A DNA stretch of 64,000 nucleotides from Orychophragmus violaceus. Taxonomy: Eukaryota > Streptophyta > Magnoliopsida > Brassicales > Brassicaceae. Below the pieces are notes generated by a model that did no database searches, had not been told where the DNA came from, and saw only the letters and a program-made list of their open reading frames with translations. Numbering within the stretch: the first letter of the stretch is position 1; the number at the start of each line of letters is the position of its first letter. The stretch covers positions 46,651,522-46,715,521 of the forward strand of contig CM058229.1 in the NCBI GenBank assembly GCA_030180135.1, written 5' to 3'. The translations under genes and the position numbers were made by a program. Shown here piece after piece: positions 42,959 to 53,740 of this stretch.

Positions 42959-45222
42959 TGGGATTTTCCCCCCTTTGTCAGTTTCGACTCTTCTTTGAAG
43001 AGCTTTGATTGAATTGACCGAGTCTCGGCAAATCTTGGAGCCACCGAAGATGAAGTCGATTCGTTTAGGGGGTATAGCCCGTACACCCCCCCCCCCCCCC
43101 CGCAGAGACGAGGGAGATTGATTCGTGAGCGTAAACTCTTAACGGGGGCCGGAGGTGGGGATAACGCCGAACTTTCCGGGGTGCCGCTCAGGCTGAGCTT
43201 GCCGAGAATAAACTCAACTCGCTTTCGCGACCCCTGAGGAAGTGTTTCGGGAGATTTCGGCTCCTTTGTCCGTTCTCGTTTATTTTGAGAAGGCCTCTTG
43301 GTGTTCGACTCTTTGGTCTGTTTACTTTCCTTTTTGTTTGATGGAGTTTCCTCCTCGACTTTGGAGTCTTGTTTGCTTTCGGACTCTCGCTTTTGAGCCT
43401 CGGCTTTAGCTCGAGTAAAGCAATCTTCAGTCGAGTGTCCTCTTTTGTTGTGAAATTCACAGAATTTTTCCTTGTCAAACTCGAATTTCTTCGAGCTCTT
43501 CGGGATCTCGACCGCATTGACGTTCCCTGACGTTCCCTGAGTTCTGCGAGCCCGAAGGGTTCTTTTCTTTTCGGTGCTTTTTTCTGAGGGTCGTGGTTTC
43601 GTCCTCGAGGCGAGCGAAGGCCGATGCGCGATGAAGGGCGTCATCGAGTGTTTGAGGTTCGCGGACTGTTATTTCCTCGCGGAATCTGGTTGAATACCAT
43701 AGTCCACGTTGCAGTGCTTCTATAGCTACTTTGTCTCGTGGGTTTGCGATTTTGGATTTTATTTCCTTAAATCGGTCGATGTACGAGCGAAGCGATTCGT
43801 CGGGTTTTTGGGAGACGCCAAATGGAGCTGCCTCAATGGTCTTTTCCTCGATAAAGATGGAGTATTGTTTGAGGAAAGCCGTCATGAACTGGGTGAAGTT
43901 GTCGATGGACCTTTCTTCCAGTCCGGCAAACCATTCTAAGGCGGAGCCCGATAGGTTTTCGGCGAAGAGCTTGAAAAAAGCCGGCTCTCTCTCCTCGTCG
44001 GTAAGGTATACCCTTGCCATTGTTAGTCGGAATGCTCTGATATGGGCTTTGGGGTCCGACTTCCCAGAGAATTCCGGAAATTTAGTTTTCTTGATTTCTC
44101 GGATTCTTGTGAAGGCGATTCGGTCTGTGAACGGCGTTTGTCGCATTTCTTCGATCACTCGATCGATGTCGGGCGCCGCGCTTGTCGCCATGTGAACTTT
44201 GGAGCTCGGACTGACGAACTGAGCCTTAGCTTGTTCAATATACTGTCTAAGCATATCGTGGTCGTCGCCTGTCGTAGGCGCGAACTGGTCTTGTGCTTGA
44301 TTGGACATTTGTCCAGGGAAAGCGGGGTCAAGGAGATCGATTTCTGGAAACGATCCCGTTTGGTCGACCTGCGGCGTTCGGAACTGTACCGTATTTGATC
44401 CGTTAACGGGTCCAGAGCTCGAGGCCAAAGCAGAGCCTCCTAGTTGCCTCGGCCGGATATTCGAACTACTCGGGAAAGGTGGTGGCCCGGGTAATGGTCG
44501 ACTTCCCGATCCGGTTGGATCTGTGATCGTTGAATTTGAACCGAATGGGGCTGGAGTCGCGATGGGCATCATTATAGGGTGAAAGCCGCTATTCGACGTA
44601 TTGGCGAAATTCCCCGACGTTCCCGGTGGAGTTACCACCTGGGAGAAGTCCAAGCGTGTACACGGTGGGTAACTTATAGGGGTTCGTGGATCGTTTGTTG
44701 ATCTTCCCCCTGGCTTTAGCTAGAGAGCTCTTCAAGACGGGCGTTAATGCGCCTTTCCTGTTCATCGAGCTGTGCGGCCAGAGAGCGGTTCGCAATCTCT
44801 TGGGCCCGTGCGCTTGCCTCGTTGTTTCTCGTTCGGTTTACCAACATGCTTAACATCGAACGGATTTCAGCGAGATCATCCGGGCATTGTCGCTGTGGAG
44901 CAGAGGGCAATGGCGAATTGGGTCTGGTTGTTCCAGATCCGCCTCCAGAGGTGGGAATCGAATCGTTTCTCATCCACACCCAGTTTCTGCTCGGATCGTT
45001 AGTTCCTGACAAAACATTTGTCGGAGTCTGGCTCGTCGCGATTGTTTGGGCGACCGAGCCGGCTGGTGTCGAGGTCGTGGAGACTGAGGCAGAGCTCGTC
45101 AACACGCCATCGGTCTGACCCATGATTCTTACCCCGGTGGTGTTCTGAGGAACGTTGTCGACCGTTTGAGGGTGGTTAACCGGTGGTGTGGTGCTGGGAG
45201 AGCCAGATTGGTCGGGATTCAT
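42955..45222 (-). pseudogene. E2 gag (full length, two frameshifts)
   Basis: The start is ATG 45222 (MNPDQSGSPSTTPP). The first frame runs to TAA at 44718-44716, with a coiled coil (LAAQLDEQERRINARLEEL). A shifted frame (from about 44715 down to 43475) holds a Pro/Ser-rich stretch, then the capsid core with FPEFSGKSDPKAHIRAF and ALEWFAGLEERS. A third frame (43644-42955) holds the CHHC finger (FCEFHNKRGHSTEDC) and Lys-rich tail. The second shift comes from a 10-bp tandem repeat CGTTCCCTGA at 43521-43540. Sixteen C at 43086-43101 lie inside the Gly-rich coding part. Compared with E1 it has about 0.8 kb extra. Confidence 0.85.
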
Positions 45223-45277
45223 CTCGATCTATCGGATCTAAGATCTGATTCTTAAGACAGGAAAAACTATAGATGTC

Positions 45278-45830
45278 CCCACAGTCGGCGCCAAATGTGA
45301 GATCCGGGATTCACACTAAGAATTTGTATTCGTGGATTTGGACTTTAGGATAAAGAAATGGTATAGTTTCCTATGAATCAAAGACTTTATTGAGATTGAT
45401 CGTCGAGATAGAACAAACACAATAGAAAAGAGAGTACAAAGTATGATGATCGAGCTATCTAGTCGAAGTGTTCTAAGTTAGGGTTTTCATGTCTTGAATG
45501 AGTCGCCACTTCTTCTTTAAATAGTCTCGACTCTGATCTCTCTGTTCCGATATTTCGGCCTCTCCTTCGTAACGATCCCCGTGATTCTCGCGGATAAGTT
45601 GAACTGGAAAAGACCGAGTCGCTCTATCTCCACGTCGTCTCCTGCCGAGCTCGAGCTCGATCGCCTCTTACTTCGGCATCGCTTGGGCCTCGTCAAAGCG
45701 TCATTCGTTTGGGCCAACAAATGAATCGGCTTGTCTCTTCGTCTTTGATCCTGGAACGGGCTCACAGATATGGGCCTTTGTCTTATTTGTTAATGGGCCG
45801 GATTTCCTAGAGGGAAATCCAGTACCAACA
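45278..45830 (-). repeat. E2 5' LTR and primer binding site
   Basis: LTR 45296-45830 (535 bp). The minus strand beyond its end reads TTTGGCGCCGACTGTGGGGA (45295-45276), identical to the E1 primer site. On the minus strand TATTTAAAG near 45524-45516 and AATAAAG near 45392-45386 correspond to the TATA and poly(A) signals of E1. Confidence 0.9.
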
Positions 45831-45835
45831 ATCGC

Positions 45836-46956
45836 TCAGGCTTCCATCCCTCACTTTCTTCGCCAACTCCATGGGGTCTTTTCCATCCCGACGACTCCTC
45901 GCCCTCCGAGAAAACTTCTCGCGAGAAGGAGTGCTAGCTGCCGAATCCTCGTCCAAAGGTGGACGACCTGCCAAAAAATAAAAAAGATAAATAAAATCAC
46001 CTATAGAAATAGCGAGCAAGACGCTGCATAGGTCAAAACGGTCGGATAACTCACTTTCTCCCGACCGCTCAACAAAACGAAGCGGAGGCCGAACAGCCCG
46101 AGCGGGAGGAACCCGGGAGAGCACGGAGGAAGTGATAAACCTTGAGGGACCCGAGACCGATCCCGCAGAACCCGTTCAGGGTTGACCCTTAGAGCTGCCT
46201 GCACACGCTCCATCGTAAAACTGCCCCAGTCGACAGTACCTCTCCTCAGCCGGGCTATCAAAGCCTCAGTGATCGGGTTGGTTTCGAGCGATTCGGGAGC
46301 CTCTGTAACGCAAACCAAATCAGATGAGGAACAGCCCGATAACACAAAAACACATAGAGGGAGTCAAGCGCCGAAAACTGAATCTTACCAACGCTGGAAG
46401 CCCACCGAGACAGGATGACCGAATAGTCAAAATCCTCGACTGAATGGTGGGTTACCCTAAAGAAGAAATATCGATACCTCCATACGTCCCTCGCCGGAAT
46501 ACCGTCCAGGATTCGCATAAAATGAGGAGAGAGATAGTAGGTTCCCGGGAAGCACGTATTGTGCTTAACCGAGCATACCCGCATAAGCTCCTCAGGCCCA
46601 AACTCAACTCCTTCCTCTATGGCCCTGACTCCGAGTCCGATGACATACCGGACGAAGTCTGGCGTCATCTGATGAAACGCCAACTGGAGTTGAGCCAGTA
46701 TCCAAGAAATAAGGTGGGGAATGGGAAAGAAGAGTCAACATTTTTCAAAATAAGTGTAGGAGGCGCAGCAGTAGCCTTCTACAACTGTTTCCGGAGATAC
46801 CGTCGGGGAAGGAATGACGATTTCAACTTCCGGTGGAATCCGGCAAAGCATTCTCAACCGCTGAATATGATTTGCAGTTAAGGAAGACGGCGGATGCGGA
46901 CCAAATGATCCAGCCGCCGCTCTTGTACTTGCTTCTGTCGCGTCCCTCAAAGCCAT
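45836..46956 (-). pseudogene. E1 antisense ORF (aORF), 5' half
   Basis: ATG at 46956 (MALRDATEASTRAAAG). Exon 1 is 46956-46389, with GPHPPSSLTANHIQ, CRIPPEVEIVIPSP, LGVRAIEEGVEFG and FPGTYYLSPH. Its donor is GTAAGA. Exon 2 is 46302-46055, with LIARLRRGTVDWGSF and a frameshift before RPPLRFVERSGE. Exon 3 starts at 45967 (DEDSAASTPSREKFSRRARSRRDGKDPMELAKK) and is cut at 45836 by E2; it continues at 27152. A TGA interrupts exon 1 at 46737-46735, at a different place from the TGA in the E2 copy. The two copies therefore decayed independently. Confidence 0.78.
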
Positions 46957-47542
46957 GAGGAAAGAAGCACCGGATTAAGGAAAACGGAAAGTCTCAGGAG
47001 AGAATTTTCTAACGACGAGTATAAGCGAGAAAGAAACAGAGTAAAAGTGAGAAGGCAAAAGGTTACCTTCGACAATACTTAAAATAAAATTATAGTGGGA
47101 ATCGCGCAAAAATCTAAACCGTACGATTCCGAACTCGTAATAATTGCGAGAGAATCAAGATGGTTTGGACTCCTAGATTTCCCTCATTCTAACCGTTGAT
47201 CTAAAATCGACGGCTACGAATGCACGACAACTAGGTCACATCAGTAAAAGAATGAGCCCGAAAAGACTCTTCATGACCCTCAAAATCTTAACCGTTGATG
47301 ATCGACCGGATCCACGGTAGAAGATAAGGTCCCATTAATGAATATACGCCACAATTACCGACGCGCTAAAAAGCAGGTCAGTTCGCCCACGCGCCTATCC
47401 TTGGCCACTGGATCGAAACAAGATCTACGGACAGGGCGAAAGTAATCATTAGGTTTATCACACCCGAGGCGCACGCCTCTTCCCGAGAACGTCAATCACC
47501 CATTAACCGCGACTTCTCGAAAGCAATGGGCTCGGGGGCTAT
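46957..47542 (-). promoter_or_regulatory. Upstream region of the E1 aORF and E1 polypurine tract
   Basis: About 590 bp between the aORF start and the 3' LTR, equivalent to 27694-28246 of E2. It has no ORF. The last bases before 47543 (ATGGGCTCGGGGGCTAT) are the plus-strand polypurine tract. The aORF promoter should lie here if it has one. Confidence 0.45.
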
Positions 47543-48078
47543 TGTTGGGACTAGATTTCCCTCTAGGAAATCCGGCCCATTAACAAATAAGACAAAGGCC
47601 CATAATTATGAGCCCGTCCTAACATCAAGACAGAGAGGGATCGACCGTTGTCCTCTGTTGGGCCTATACGATTGACTTCATGACAAGGCCCAAGCGATGC
47701 CGAAGTAGGAAGCGATCGAGCTCGAGCTCGACAGAAGACGACGTGGAGATAGAGCAACCCGGTCTTCGTCAGTTCAACTGATCCACGCAAATCTCGGAGA
47801 TCGTTATGACGAGGCCGAAATATCGGAACAAGAAGATCAAAGTCGAGAGTATTTAAGGAAGAAGTGGTGATTCATTCAAGGACATTCCAACCCTAGCTTA
47901 GAAAACTTCGACTAGATAGCTCGATCATAAATCTTTGTACTCTCTTTTCGACTGTGTTTGTTCTATCTCGACGATCAATATCAATAAAGTCTTTGATTCA
48001 TAAGAAACTATACCATTTCTATATCCAAAAGTCCAAATCCACGAATACAAATTCTTAGTGTGAATCCCAGATCTCACA
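47543..48078 (+). repeat. E1 3' LTR
   Basis: 536 bp, TGTTGG...TCACA, with TATTTAAG at 47850-47857 and AATAAA at 47983-47988. It differs from the 5' LTR at perhaps a dozen positions by eye. The target duplication GTCGA follows at 48079-48083. Confidence 0.9.
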
Positions 48079-49950
48079 GTCGAGAGGGTGGGAATGCTGG
48101 AGGCAAACATTGTTGAGGAAAGCTGGATCAAGGCTTAGTCACGACCATCCGTGACCAGCCAATCTGGTGGTAAGAAGAGGAAATGGAACCAGAGGGATGG
48201 CATGAACAAATCCTCGGGGAAGCGCAGCGACTATGCCATTTGTGGAAGGAGGCACAATGGTGAATGCTGGAAAGCAATCAAGGCATGTGCTAGATGCAGA
48301 AATAAGAACCATGGGATCTGAAACTCTCCGCGAATGGATCAAGGGAAATAAAAAGTGGCGAGTGATGAGACAATGTCATGCTACCATTGAGGAAAACCTG
48401 GGCATTACAAGTGAGATATCCCGAAGATGCAAGTAGAAAGGCAAATTGGACTGAAAAGAAACCTCGAAGGAATGGAGCAACAAGCACAAACCAAAAGGCA
48501 TGTCATGGCAACTCGATTTTATAAGCTATCTAAGGAAGTTGGCGAGGCCATTAGATTCAAAAATCATTGTTACGTCACTAAGCTAATTATATTCAATTAC
48601 AAGCATTGCATCGGTCAATGGGTAGGTACTTAGTATTCTATGATGAATGTATAGGGACCCCTTAAGCATTTGTGGTGTTACGACACACACCTTATTCGAA
48701 TGAGAGGCAATAAATTGTTTTGTGTTCCCGGATATGATAGAGAAAGAACTATTTCATAGGGAACCATGATACAACATTGGAATAGTGAATGCAGCTGGTG
48801 GTTAGATCATGCCTTGACTGGGGTTGGCCAAAAAAACATATCCATCACTATTGTAGGAGTGAGTATGGCGGCCAACATGGTCATTGTCCATATTAAGAAT
48901 CATGAAGTGATTTTAGGCATGGACTGACTCGGGCAATATCGAGCTACATTATATTGTCAACGGGGAGGAGTGTGGTTTGAAAAACCAGAAGGAAAGATAG
49001 AATTCCAATGCATAAGGCCAACTTCGTATAGTTTAGTGGTCTTGACAATTCAACCAAGACAGATGTTTGAGAAAGGTTGTGAGGCCTATCTGGCCACAAT
49101 CACCAAAACAGAAGCTGGGAAAAAAGCGGAGATTAGAGAAATCCCTGTACTTAAATAGTTAGAGGATGTCTTTCAAGAATTAAAAGGATTACCACCTGAT
49201 TGGTCAGACCATTCAGAATCGAGCTTGAATTTGGGATGTCTCCACTCTCTAAGGAAACATATTGAATCGCTCCGACAAAAATTCCCAAGATAAAGAAACA
49301 ATTGGAGGAGTTGTTGGAAAAAGGTTCATCAGTCCGAGTAGTTTGCCTTGAGGCGCACCGGTTCTATTCGACAAGAAGAAGGATCGAAGCTTTAGCCTAT
49401 GCATTGACTATTGAGGATTGAATCGGATTATAGTTAAAATAAGTATCCATTACCTCAGATATATGGGTTTCTGGATCAGCTTAATGTGCCATACTTTTTT
49501 ACCAAAATAAACTTAGCCTCGGAATACCATAAAACCCACGTTGAGTTTTTGTTTATTTCATTTGTCTTAATAAATACCCCAACAAAATTCATGAAGATGG
49601 TGAATGATATATTCTGTGATTGTTTAGATGAGTTTGTTTATCATATTAATAGATGACATCCTCGTTACTCAAAAGATCGAGAAACTCACTAAGGTCATCT
49701 AAGGGTAGTGCTGGAACTTTTAATGGAAAAGAAACTTTATGCTAAGCTAAGAAATTGAAGTTTTTGGCAAAAAGCATCAGGTTTATAGGGCACATCAGGT
49801 TCGGTTGTTCCAGAGAAGATCAAGTCGATAAAGGCGTAGCCAAGGCCAAGGAATGCCACTGAGGTAAGGAGTTTCCTAGGACTAGCCGACTACTGCCGGA
49901 GATTGTTGAATTGGTTTGCGAGCAAATCTTAGGCTACGAGTTAAAAATTA
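48079..49950 (+). pseudogene. E0: chromovirus-like gag end, protease and RT (broken)
   Basis: The gag resumes (ERVGMLEANIVEES). Two degenerate zinc motifs lie around 48230-48430, the second reading like CYH-GKPGHYK. A protease-like segment has NMVIVHIKNHEVILGMD and VWFEKPEGKIEF (48870-49010). An RT segment has YPLPQIYGFLDQLN, FTKINLASEYH and the spacer before the connection domain, ending ATEVRSFLGLADYCRR-LNWFASKS (49850-49940). Stops and frameshifts are frequent. The sequence is cut at about 49950 by the viral insertion. The RNase H, integrase and 3' LTR are not in the window. Confidence 0.75.
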
Positions 49951-50390
49951 ATTACAAAATAAGGTTTTTGTATTTAAAACTTGAAAACTTTGATATCTTA
50001 GAGAGAAGTTGGAGAGAGTTTTAGAGTGAGAAGGTGAGTGTGAGTCTGAAAATGCTCGTGCCTTCTGCCTTGGTAGAGAGTTGTATTTATAGCCGAATTT
50101 GCATACTATGCCTTGACACGTGTCGTCCGCTGACTGGTGCCGACACTCGTTTTTTGTCTTCTTGCTACGTGTCGATCGCTGAGTGGTGCCGACACTTCCG
50201 AGAGAATCTTCGACTTTAATTATTTCGGTTTCATAAGTCTTCGTGTGGGTCCCATATGTCTGATGTGAGTCCCATTTGATGTAGATATATTCTGTATATT
50301 ATTTGGCGATTACAAACAGAATATATTTTGAATACAAGCATAAATAAGATACAGAGTCTACTAGAATATACATTACTTTTACCCTTTTTG
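49951..50390 (-). promoter_or_regulatory. Viral promoter region, downstream copy (B)
   Basis: The minus strand has CTATAAATA at 50092-50084, with a G-box CACGTG at 50122-50117 upstream of it inside TGACACGTGT-like sequence. A purine-poor leader follows. An almost identical segment lies at 62237-62690. Differences are scattered single bases. The small plus-strand ORF at 50034 is not supported as a gene. Confidence 0.7.
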
Positions 50391-50424
50391 ATATTTTTTT
50401 ATTTTTATTTTTTTGATTTTTTTT

Positions 50425-51691
50425 TTAAAAAGAAAGAAAGTTGTTATTCAAATGGATCCTGGCCGAGGGGACCTCCGGAAGGATCATCTTCTTGCATAAT
50501 TTCCTCGTCAGTCGATGAGGATTCCATTTCTTGACTAAGAGCGGCGAGAATTTTTCTGAGTTTATCCTTTTTAGAGGACTTTTTTGAACTTGATGAACTT
50601 GTCGAGTGAGTAGGACTTGCCTGCCTCTTGGGAGTTTCTGTAGGGTTTTGTTCTTGATAGTCGAAACAGTATTGATTTGTTGCTTGAGTTGACTAGGGGT
50701 AAGAAGAGGTATTGATTTGGATACTTGGTGGACAACTGTTTCAAGTTGCCGGTTGAGCTGGAAGAATTTTTGGATATTGTTTAAGGAGCATCTTTCAATG
50801 ATGTACTTATCCCACCATTTTACTCGAAATTCTCTGATTAAAGAGTATGGCATATCAGGTAGGATGGGTGCGAGGTTGAAATGCCATGAGCAGATCCAGG
50901 GAATGCCCATATCGATATGAAAGGAGATTTTGGATAAGATATCAGCTGGTTGTTTGGTTGCGTGTTTTTTGTAGTAGGAATAAGATGTTTTTAGAATAGG
51001 TTCGGGATAGATTTGGTCGAGAGGACCAAACCAGTGCCACCATTCGTAAAACCATCCGGGTACTGTATGGGTACATTTATTGTCGAATGAGAGGAATGAG
51101 GAATGGTCATATGGGCGTAGGTAAGGCGAAAAAGGCATTTTGGTAGTCAACATAGGTATAACCGGGAATATGATAGCCTGGTGAAGAAAAGTTTTTGGTA
51201 GTCTGATGATGGATAAAACCGAGATCTTGGATAGTGCAAACACGTAATATTTTACATGTTGAATAGGAGATAAGGTTTGGATTATTTTTGTCAGGGTAAT
51301 GAGTAACTTCTACAGACTTAGAGTCTACTAGAGTATACTCTTAGAAGGTGCGGTTTTTTATAGGATTATTTGTTGGGTAAAATCTATCTTGGTAGAAGAG
51401 TCTACTAGTAAATGTTTGGAGTTTCTTAAGGGTGGTTGGTTTGGTGAATTGTGTGGTTAAGAGGTGTTGTTTTTGTGTTTTAAGGAAATAGGTGGTTTTT
51501 TTAGTAGGGTGTTGGGTAGTGTTTGATGGTTGACTTGTATCAGTGGCAACCGCTTTTGAATATGATAGAGGAGGGAATTCAGCGAGGGCGGAGAAAGGAT
51601 TTTGATTAAGTAGGGGTTTTCCTTGGAGATGGGGTTGATTCTTGATATAGTCCGATGCTGTCATCGGTTTCTTACTCTTTTGGTCACTCAT
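50425..51691 (-). pseudogene. Viral ORF2, unknown function (frameshifted)
   Basis: ATG at 51691 overlaps the end of the polymerase frame (ATGAGTGA). The first frame ends at 51341 (Thr/Pro/Gln-rich). A second frame (51243-50425) continues with an aromatic cluster (WFYEWWHWFG), then PWICSWHFNLAPILPDMPYS, and a basic C-terminal part. A frameshift lies between 51341 and 51243. The aromatic domain is recurrent in plant endogenous caulimovirids and related plant proteins, but I know no function for it. Confidence 0.7.
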
Positions 51692-53110
51692 TTTGAATAG
51701 GTTGTTGAATATCTTTGGATTTGCCCTGTAAATATTCTCTGGTTAGAAAATCGGGTAAAGAATTATTCTCTCCGTTAATATATTGAATATCAAAATCGAA
51801 GACGGACAGAATAGCTTGCCAACGGGCAAAAATTTGTTTTGAAACTAAATTTTTAACATCTTTTGTAAAATTTCTTTTGCTGACTTGCAGTCAACACGTA
51901 GTAAAAACGTTTTGTTAATTAAATCATCTTGAAATTTAGAAATGCAATTAACGATAGAAAGAACTTCTTTTTTGACGGTCGAATAATTTTTTTGCGGTCC
52001 TAACCATACTCTTGAATGAAATCTAACTATAGACTCATGTTTTGACTGTGGGAGTTTTTGTTTAAGTATTCCACCATAACCTATTTCTGAAGCATCTGTT
52101 TCTACGATCATATAAGCTTCAGGATTTGGTATGGACAAACAAGGTAAGGTTTTGACCTTTTGCTTAACTAACTCGACTATATGGGTATGTTGGTTAGTCC
52201 AAGGTTTAGGGGTTTTTTGAAGTCTTTGAAATAGTGGTTGAATTGTTTTCCTAAAGTTGGGTAGGAAATCTGAAACATAATTTAGACATCCTAAGAATCG
52301 TTGAAGTTGAGATTTTTCTCTTAGTTCATCAGGGAATTTATATGCAAATTCAATCGATCTTGAAATAGGCGTAATCGTTCCTTGATATATATTATGGCCT
52401 AAAAATCGTTTTTTGGTTTGGAATAAGGACATTTTCTTTGCTGATAATACTAAACCATGTTTCTTGACTATATTTAGAAATGTGTATAAATGTTTTATGT
52501 GTTGATTTATTGATGTTGAATACACTAATACATCATCAATGTAAACAATAGTAAAGTCGGAATAATTATTGAATATATCATTCATTATATGTTGGAATTC
52601 TGATGGTGCATTTTTTAATCCAAAAGGCATTACATTCCATTCGTAATGTTCAAATGGTACCGTAAATGCGGTTTTGTATTTATCCTTTTCTGCTATCTGG
52701 ATTTGCCAAAATCCACTCTTCATATCGAATTTTGAATAGATTTTTGCATTATAAAGTCTTTTTAATAAGTCTCTTTTGTTAGGTATTGGGTATCTAATCC
52801 ATTGTAGTACATTATTTAGTGGTTTATAATTAATTACTAATCGTGGTACTCCACGTTCTTTTCTGCTTGGTTATTTACATAAAAGGCCGAACAATTCCAA
52901 GGGGATTTAGATGGCCTGATTACTTTTTTGTTTAATAATTCCTTGATTTCTTGTTTGCAGTGTTCTAATAATTATTTACTCATTTGTATAGGTCGTGCTT
53001 TAGTTGGGAAATTTTTTTTCATTAAATTCTTTTGTATACGGGAGCTCAACCGATGTTGTTTTCTTTCCCAAAAAGCGTTTGGTAGATCTGAGCATACTTG
53101 TTTTAACAGA
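51683..53110 (-). pseudogene. Viral reverse transcriptase and RNase H
   Basis: The 53110-52724 part keeps the RT N-terminal region (PNAFWERKQHRLSS, then a PSKSPWNCSAFYVN landmark) but is interrupted by stops and frameshifts. The open frame 52723-51845 holds MKSGFWQIQI, NVMPFGLKNAPSEFQ and the catalytic YIDD. It continues with the connection domain (RFLGCLNYVSDFLPNF) and RNase H residues in VETDASEIGYGGIL, KKEVLSIV and LLRVDCKSA. A further frameshift near 51858 precedes the C-terminal end (WQAILSVFDFDIQYI), which ends at 51683 overlapping ORF2. No integrase follows, as expected for a caulimovirid. Confidence 0.85.
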
Positions 53111-53317
53111 TCGTTTTCTATAGATTTTATTTTATTTATTATGTATGGTGTTTTAAGCTGTTCTTCTATTTTTTATGTGATATTTCATCTTGTAAGTATA
53201 GAATATGATTTCTCTTTCCGTTTATCAGATTAATTGTTCTTTGAATAGTATTTTGTTGTAATTATAGAATTTCTTTTGTCTTCATAGGTGATAAGAAATT
53301 AAAGAATAATTTTTCAC

Positions 53318-53740
53318 CTACAGATATAATTGTGTAAAAAATGGAGTTCCTAATATTACTTCTTGTGTAAGATCTTTTACTAAGATAAATTCATTTTTGA
53401 AACAATAGCCTTGATTACATATTTTAGCACATGGTAATTTATATTTTACTTTTAAATTACTACCGTTAGCACCACTTAATCTTTCTGTGGTTTTTTCATA
53501 GTATTTAGTAGGTATCATACCTTCACGGATACAATTATAATCTGCTCCGACATTAATGCAATTACCTTTATTTTGAAATCATGTTTTATATGTAGAGTAA
53601 TATCTGTATACCATTTTTGGTAACTAATTTTATTAATGTTTTGAATATAATCTTGATTTTCTTGGGATTTTATTTCACTATTATTTTCTAGTTTTGGATT
53701 ACTAGATGATGCTTGAGAATTATTTTTTGTTTCTACCAAT
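53318..53740 (-). pseudogene. Viral aspartic protease (active site lost)
   Basis: Two overlapping frames (53739-53515 and 53518-53318) together cover a retropepsin-like domain: KWYTDITLHIKHDF, then VGADYNCIREG at the active-site position and the C-terminal VKDLTQEVILGTPFF. In the frame that keeps the GAD motif, the residue at the catalytic Asp position reads Asn (INVGAD), and a frameshift falls at the same spot. This copy could not process a polyprotein. Confidence 0.7.

Larger units (their letters stand above)
27158..45830 (-). mobile_element. E2: Tat/Ogre-like Ty3/gypsy element inside E1, opposite strand
   Basis: LTRs lie at 27158-27693 (536 bp) and 45296-45830 (535 bp). The target duplication ATCGC is at 27153-27157 and 45831-45835. 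The primer site left of 45296 shows that the right LTR is the 5' LTR, so the element is on the minus strand. It is the same family as E1, with a clearly diverged LTR and better-preserved pol. Without the nested copia element it is about 11.6 kb. It landed in exon 3 of E1's aORF. Confidence 0.92.
18950..48078 (+). mobile_element. E1: Tat/Ogre-like Ty3/gypsy element, host of nested insertions
   Basis: LTRs of 536 bp lie at 18950-19485 and 47543-48078 (TGTTGG...TCACA), with target duplication GTCGA at 18945-18949 and 48079-48083. Without the nested E2 the element is about 10.4 kb. Order: LTR, TTTGGCGCCGACTGTGGGGA primer site, gag, protease, RT, RNase H, second (archaeal-type-like) RNase H, integrase. 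A convergent ORF (aORF) on the minus strand follows, then a purine-rich tract (ATGGGCTCGGGGGCTAT before 47543) and the 3' LTR. The dual RNase H and an ORF on the opposite strand are features of the Tat/Ogre group. Confidence 0.92.

Noticed and set aside
50034..50534. Small plus-strand ORFs in the viral promoter copies (also at 62320-62617)
   Set aside because: They occur in both direct copies only because the DNA is duplicated. They run against the TATA box direction and have no recognisable domain.
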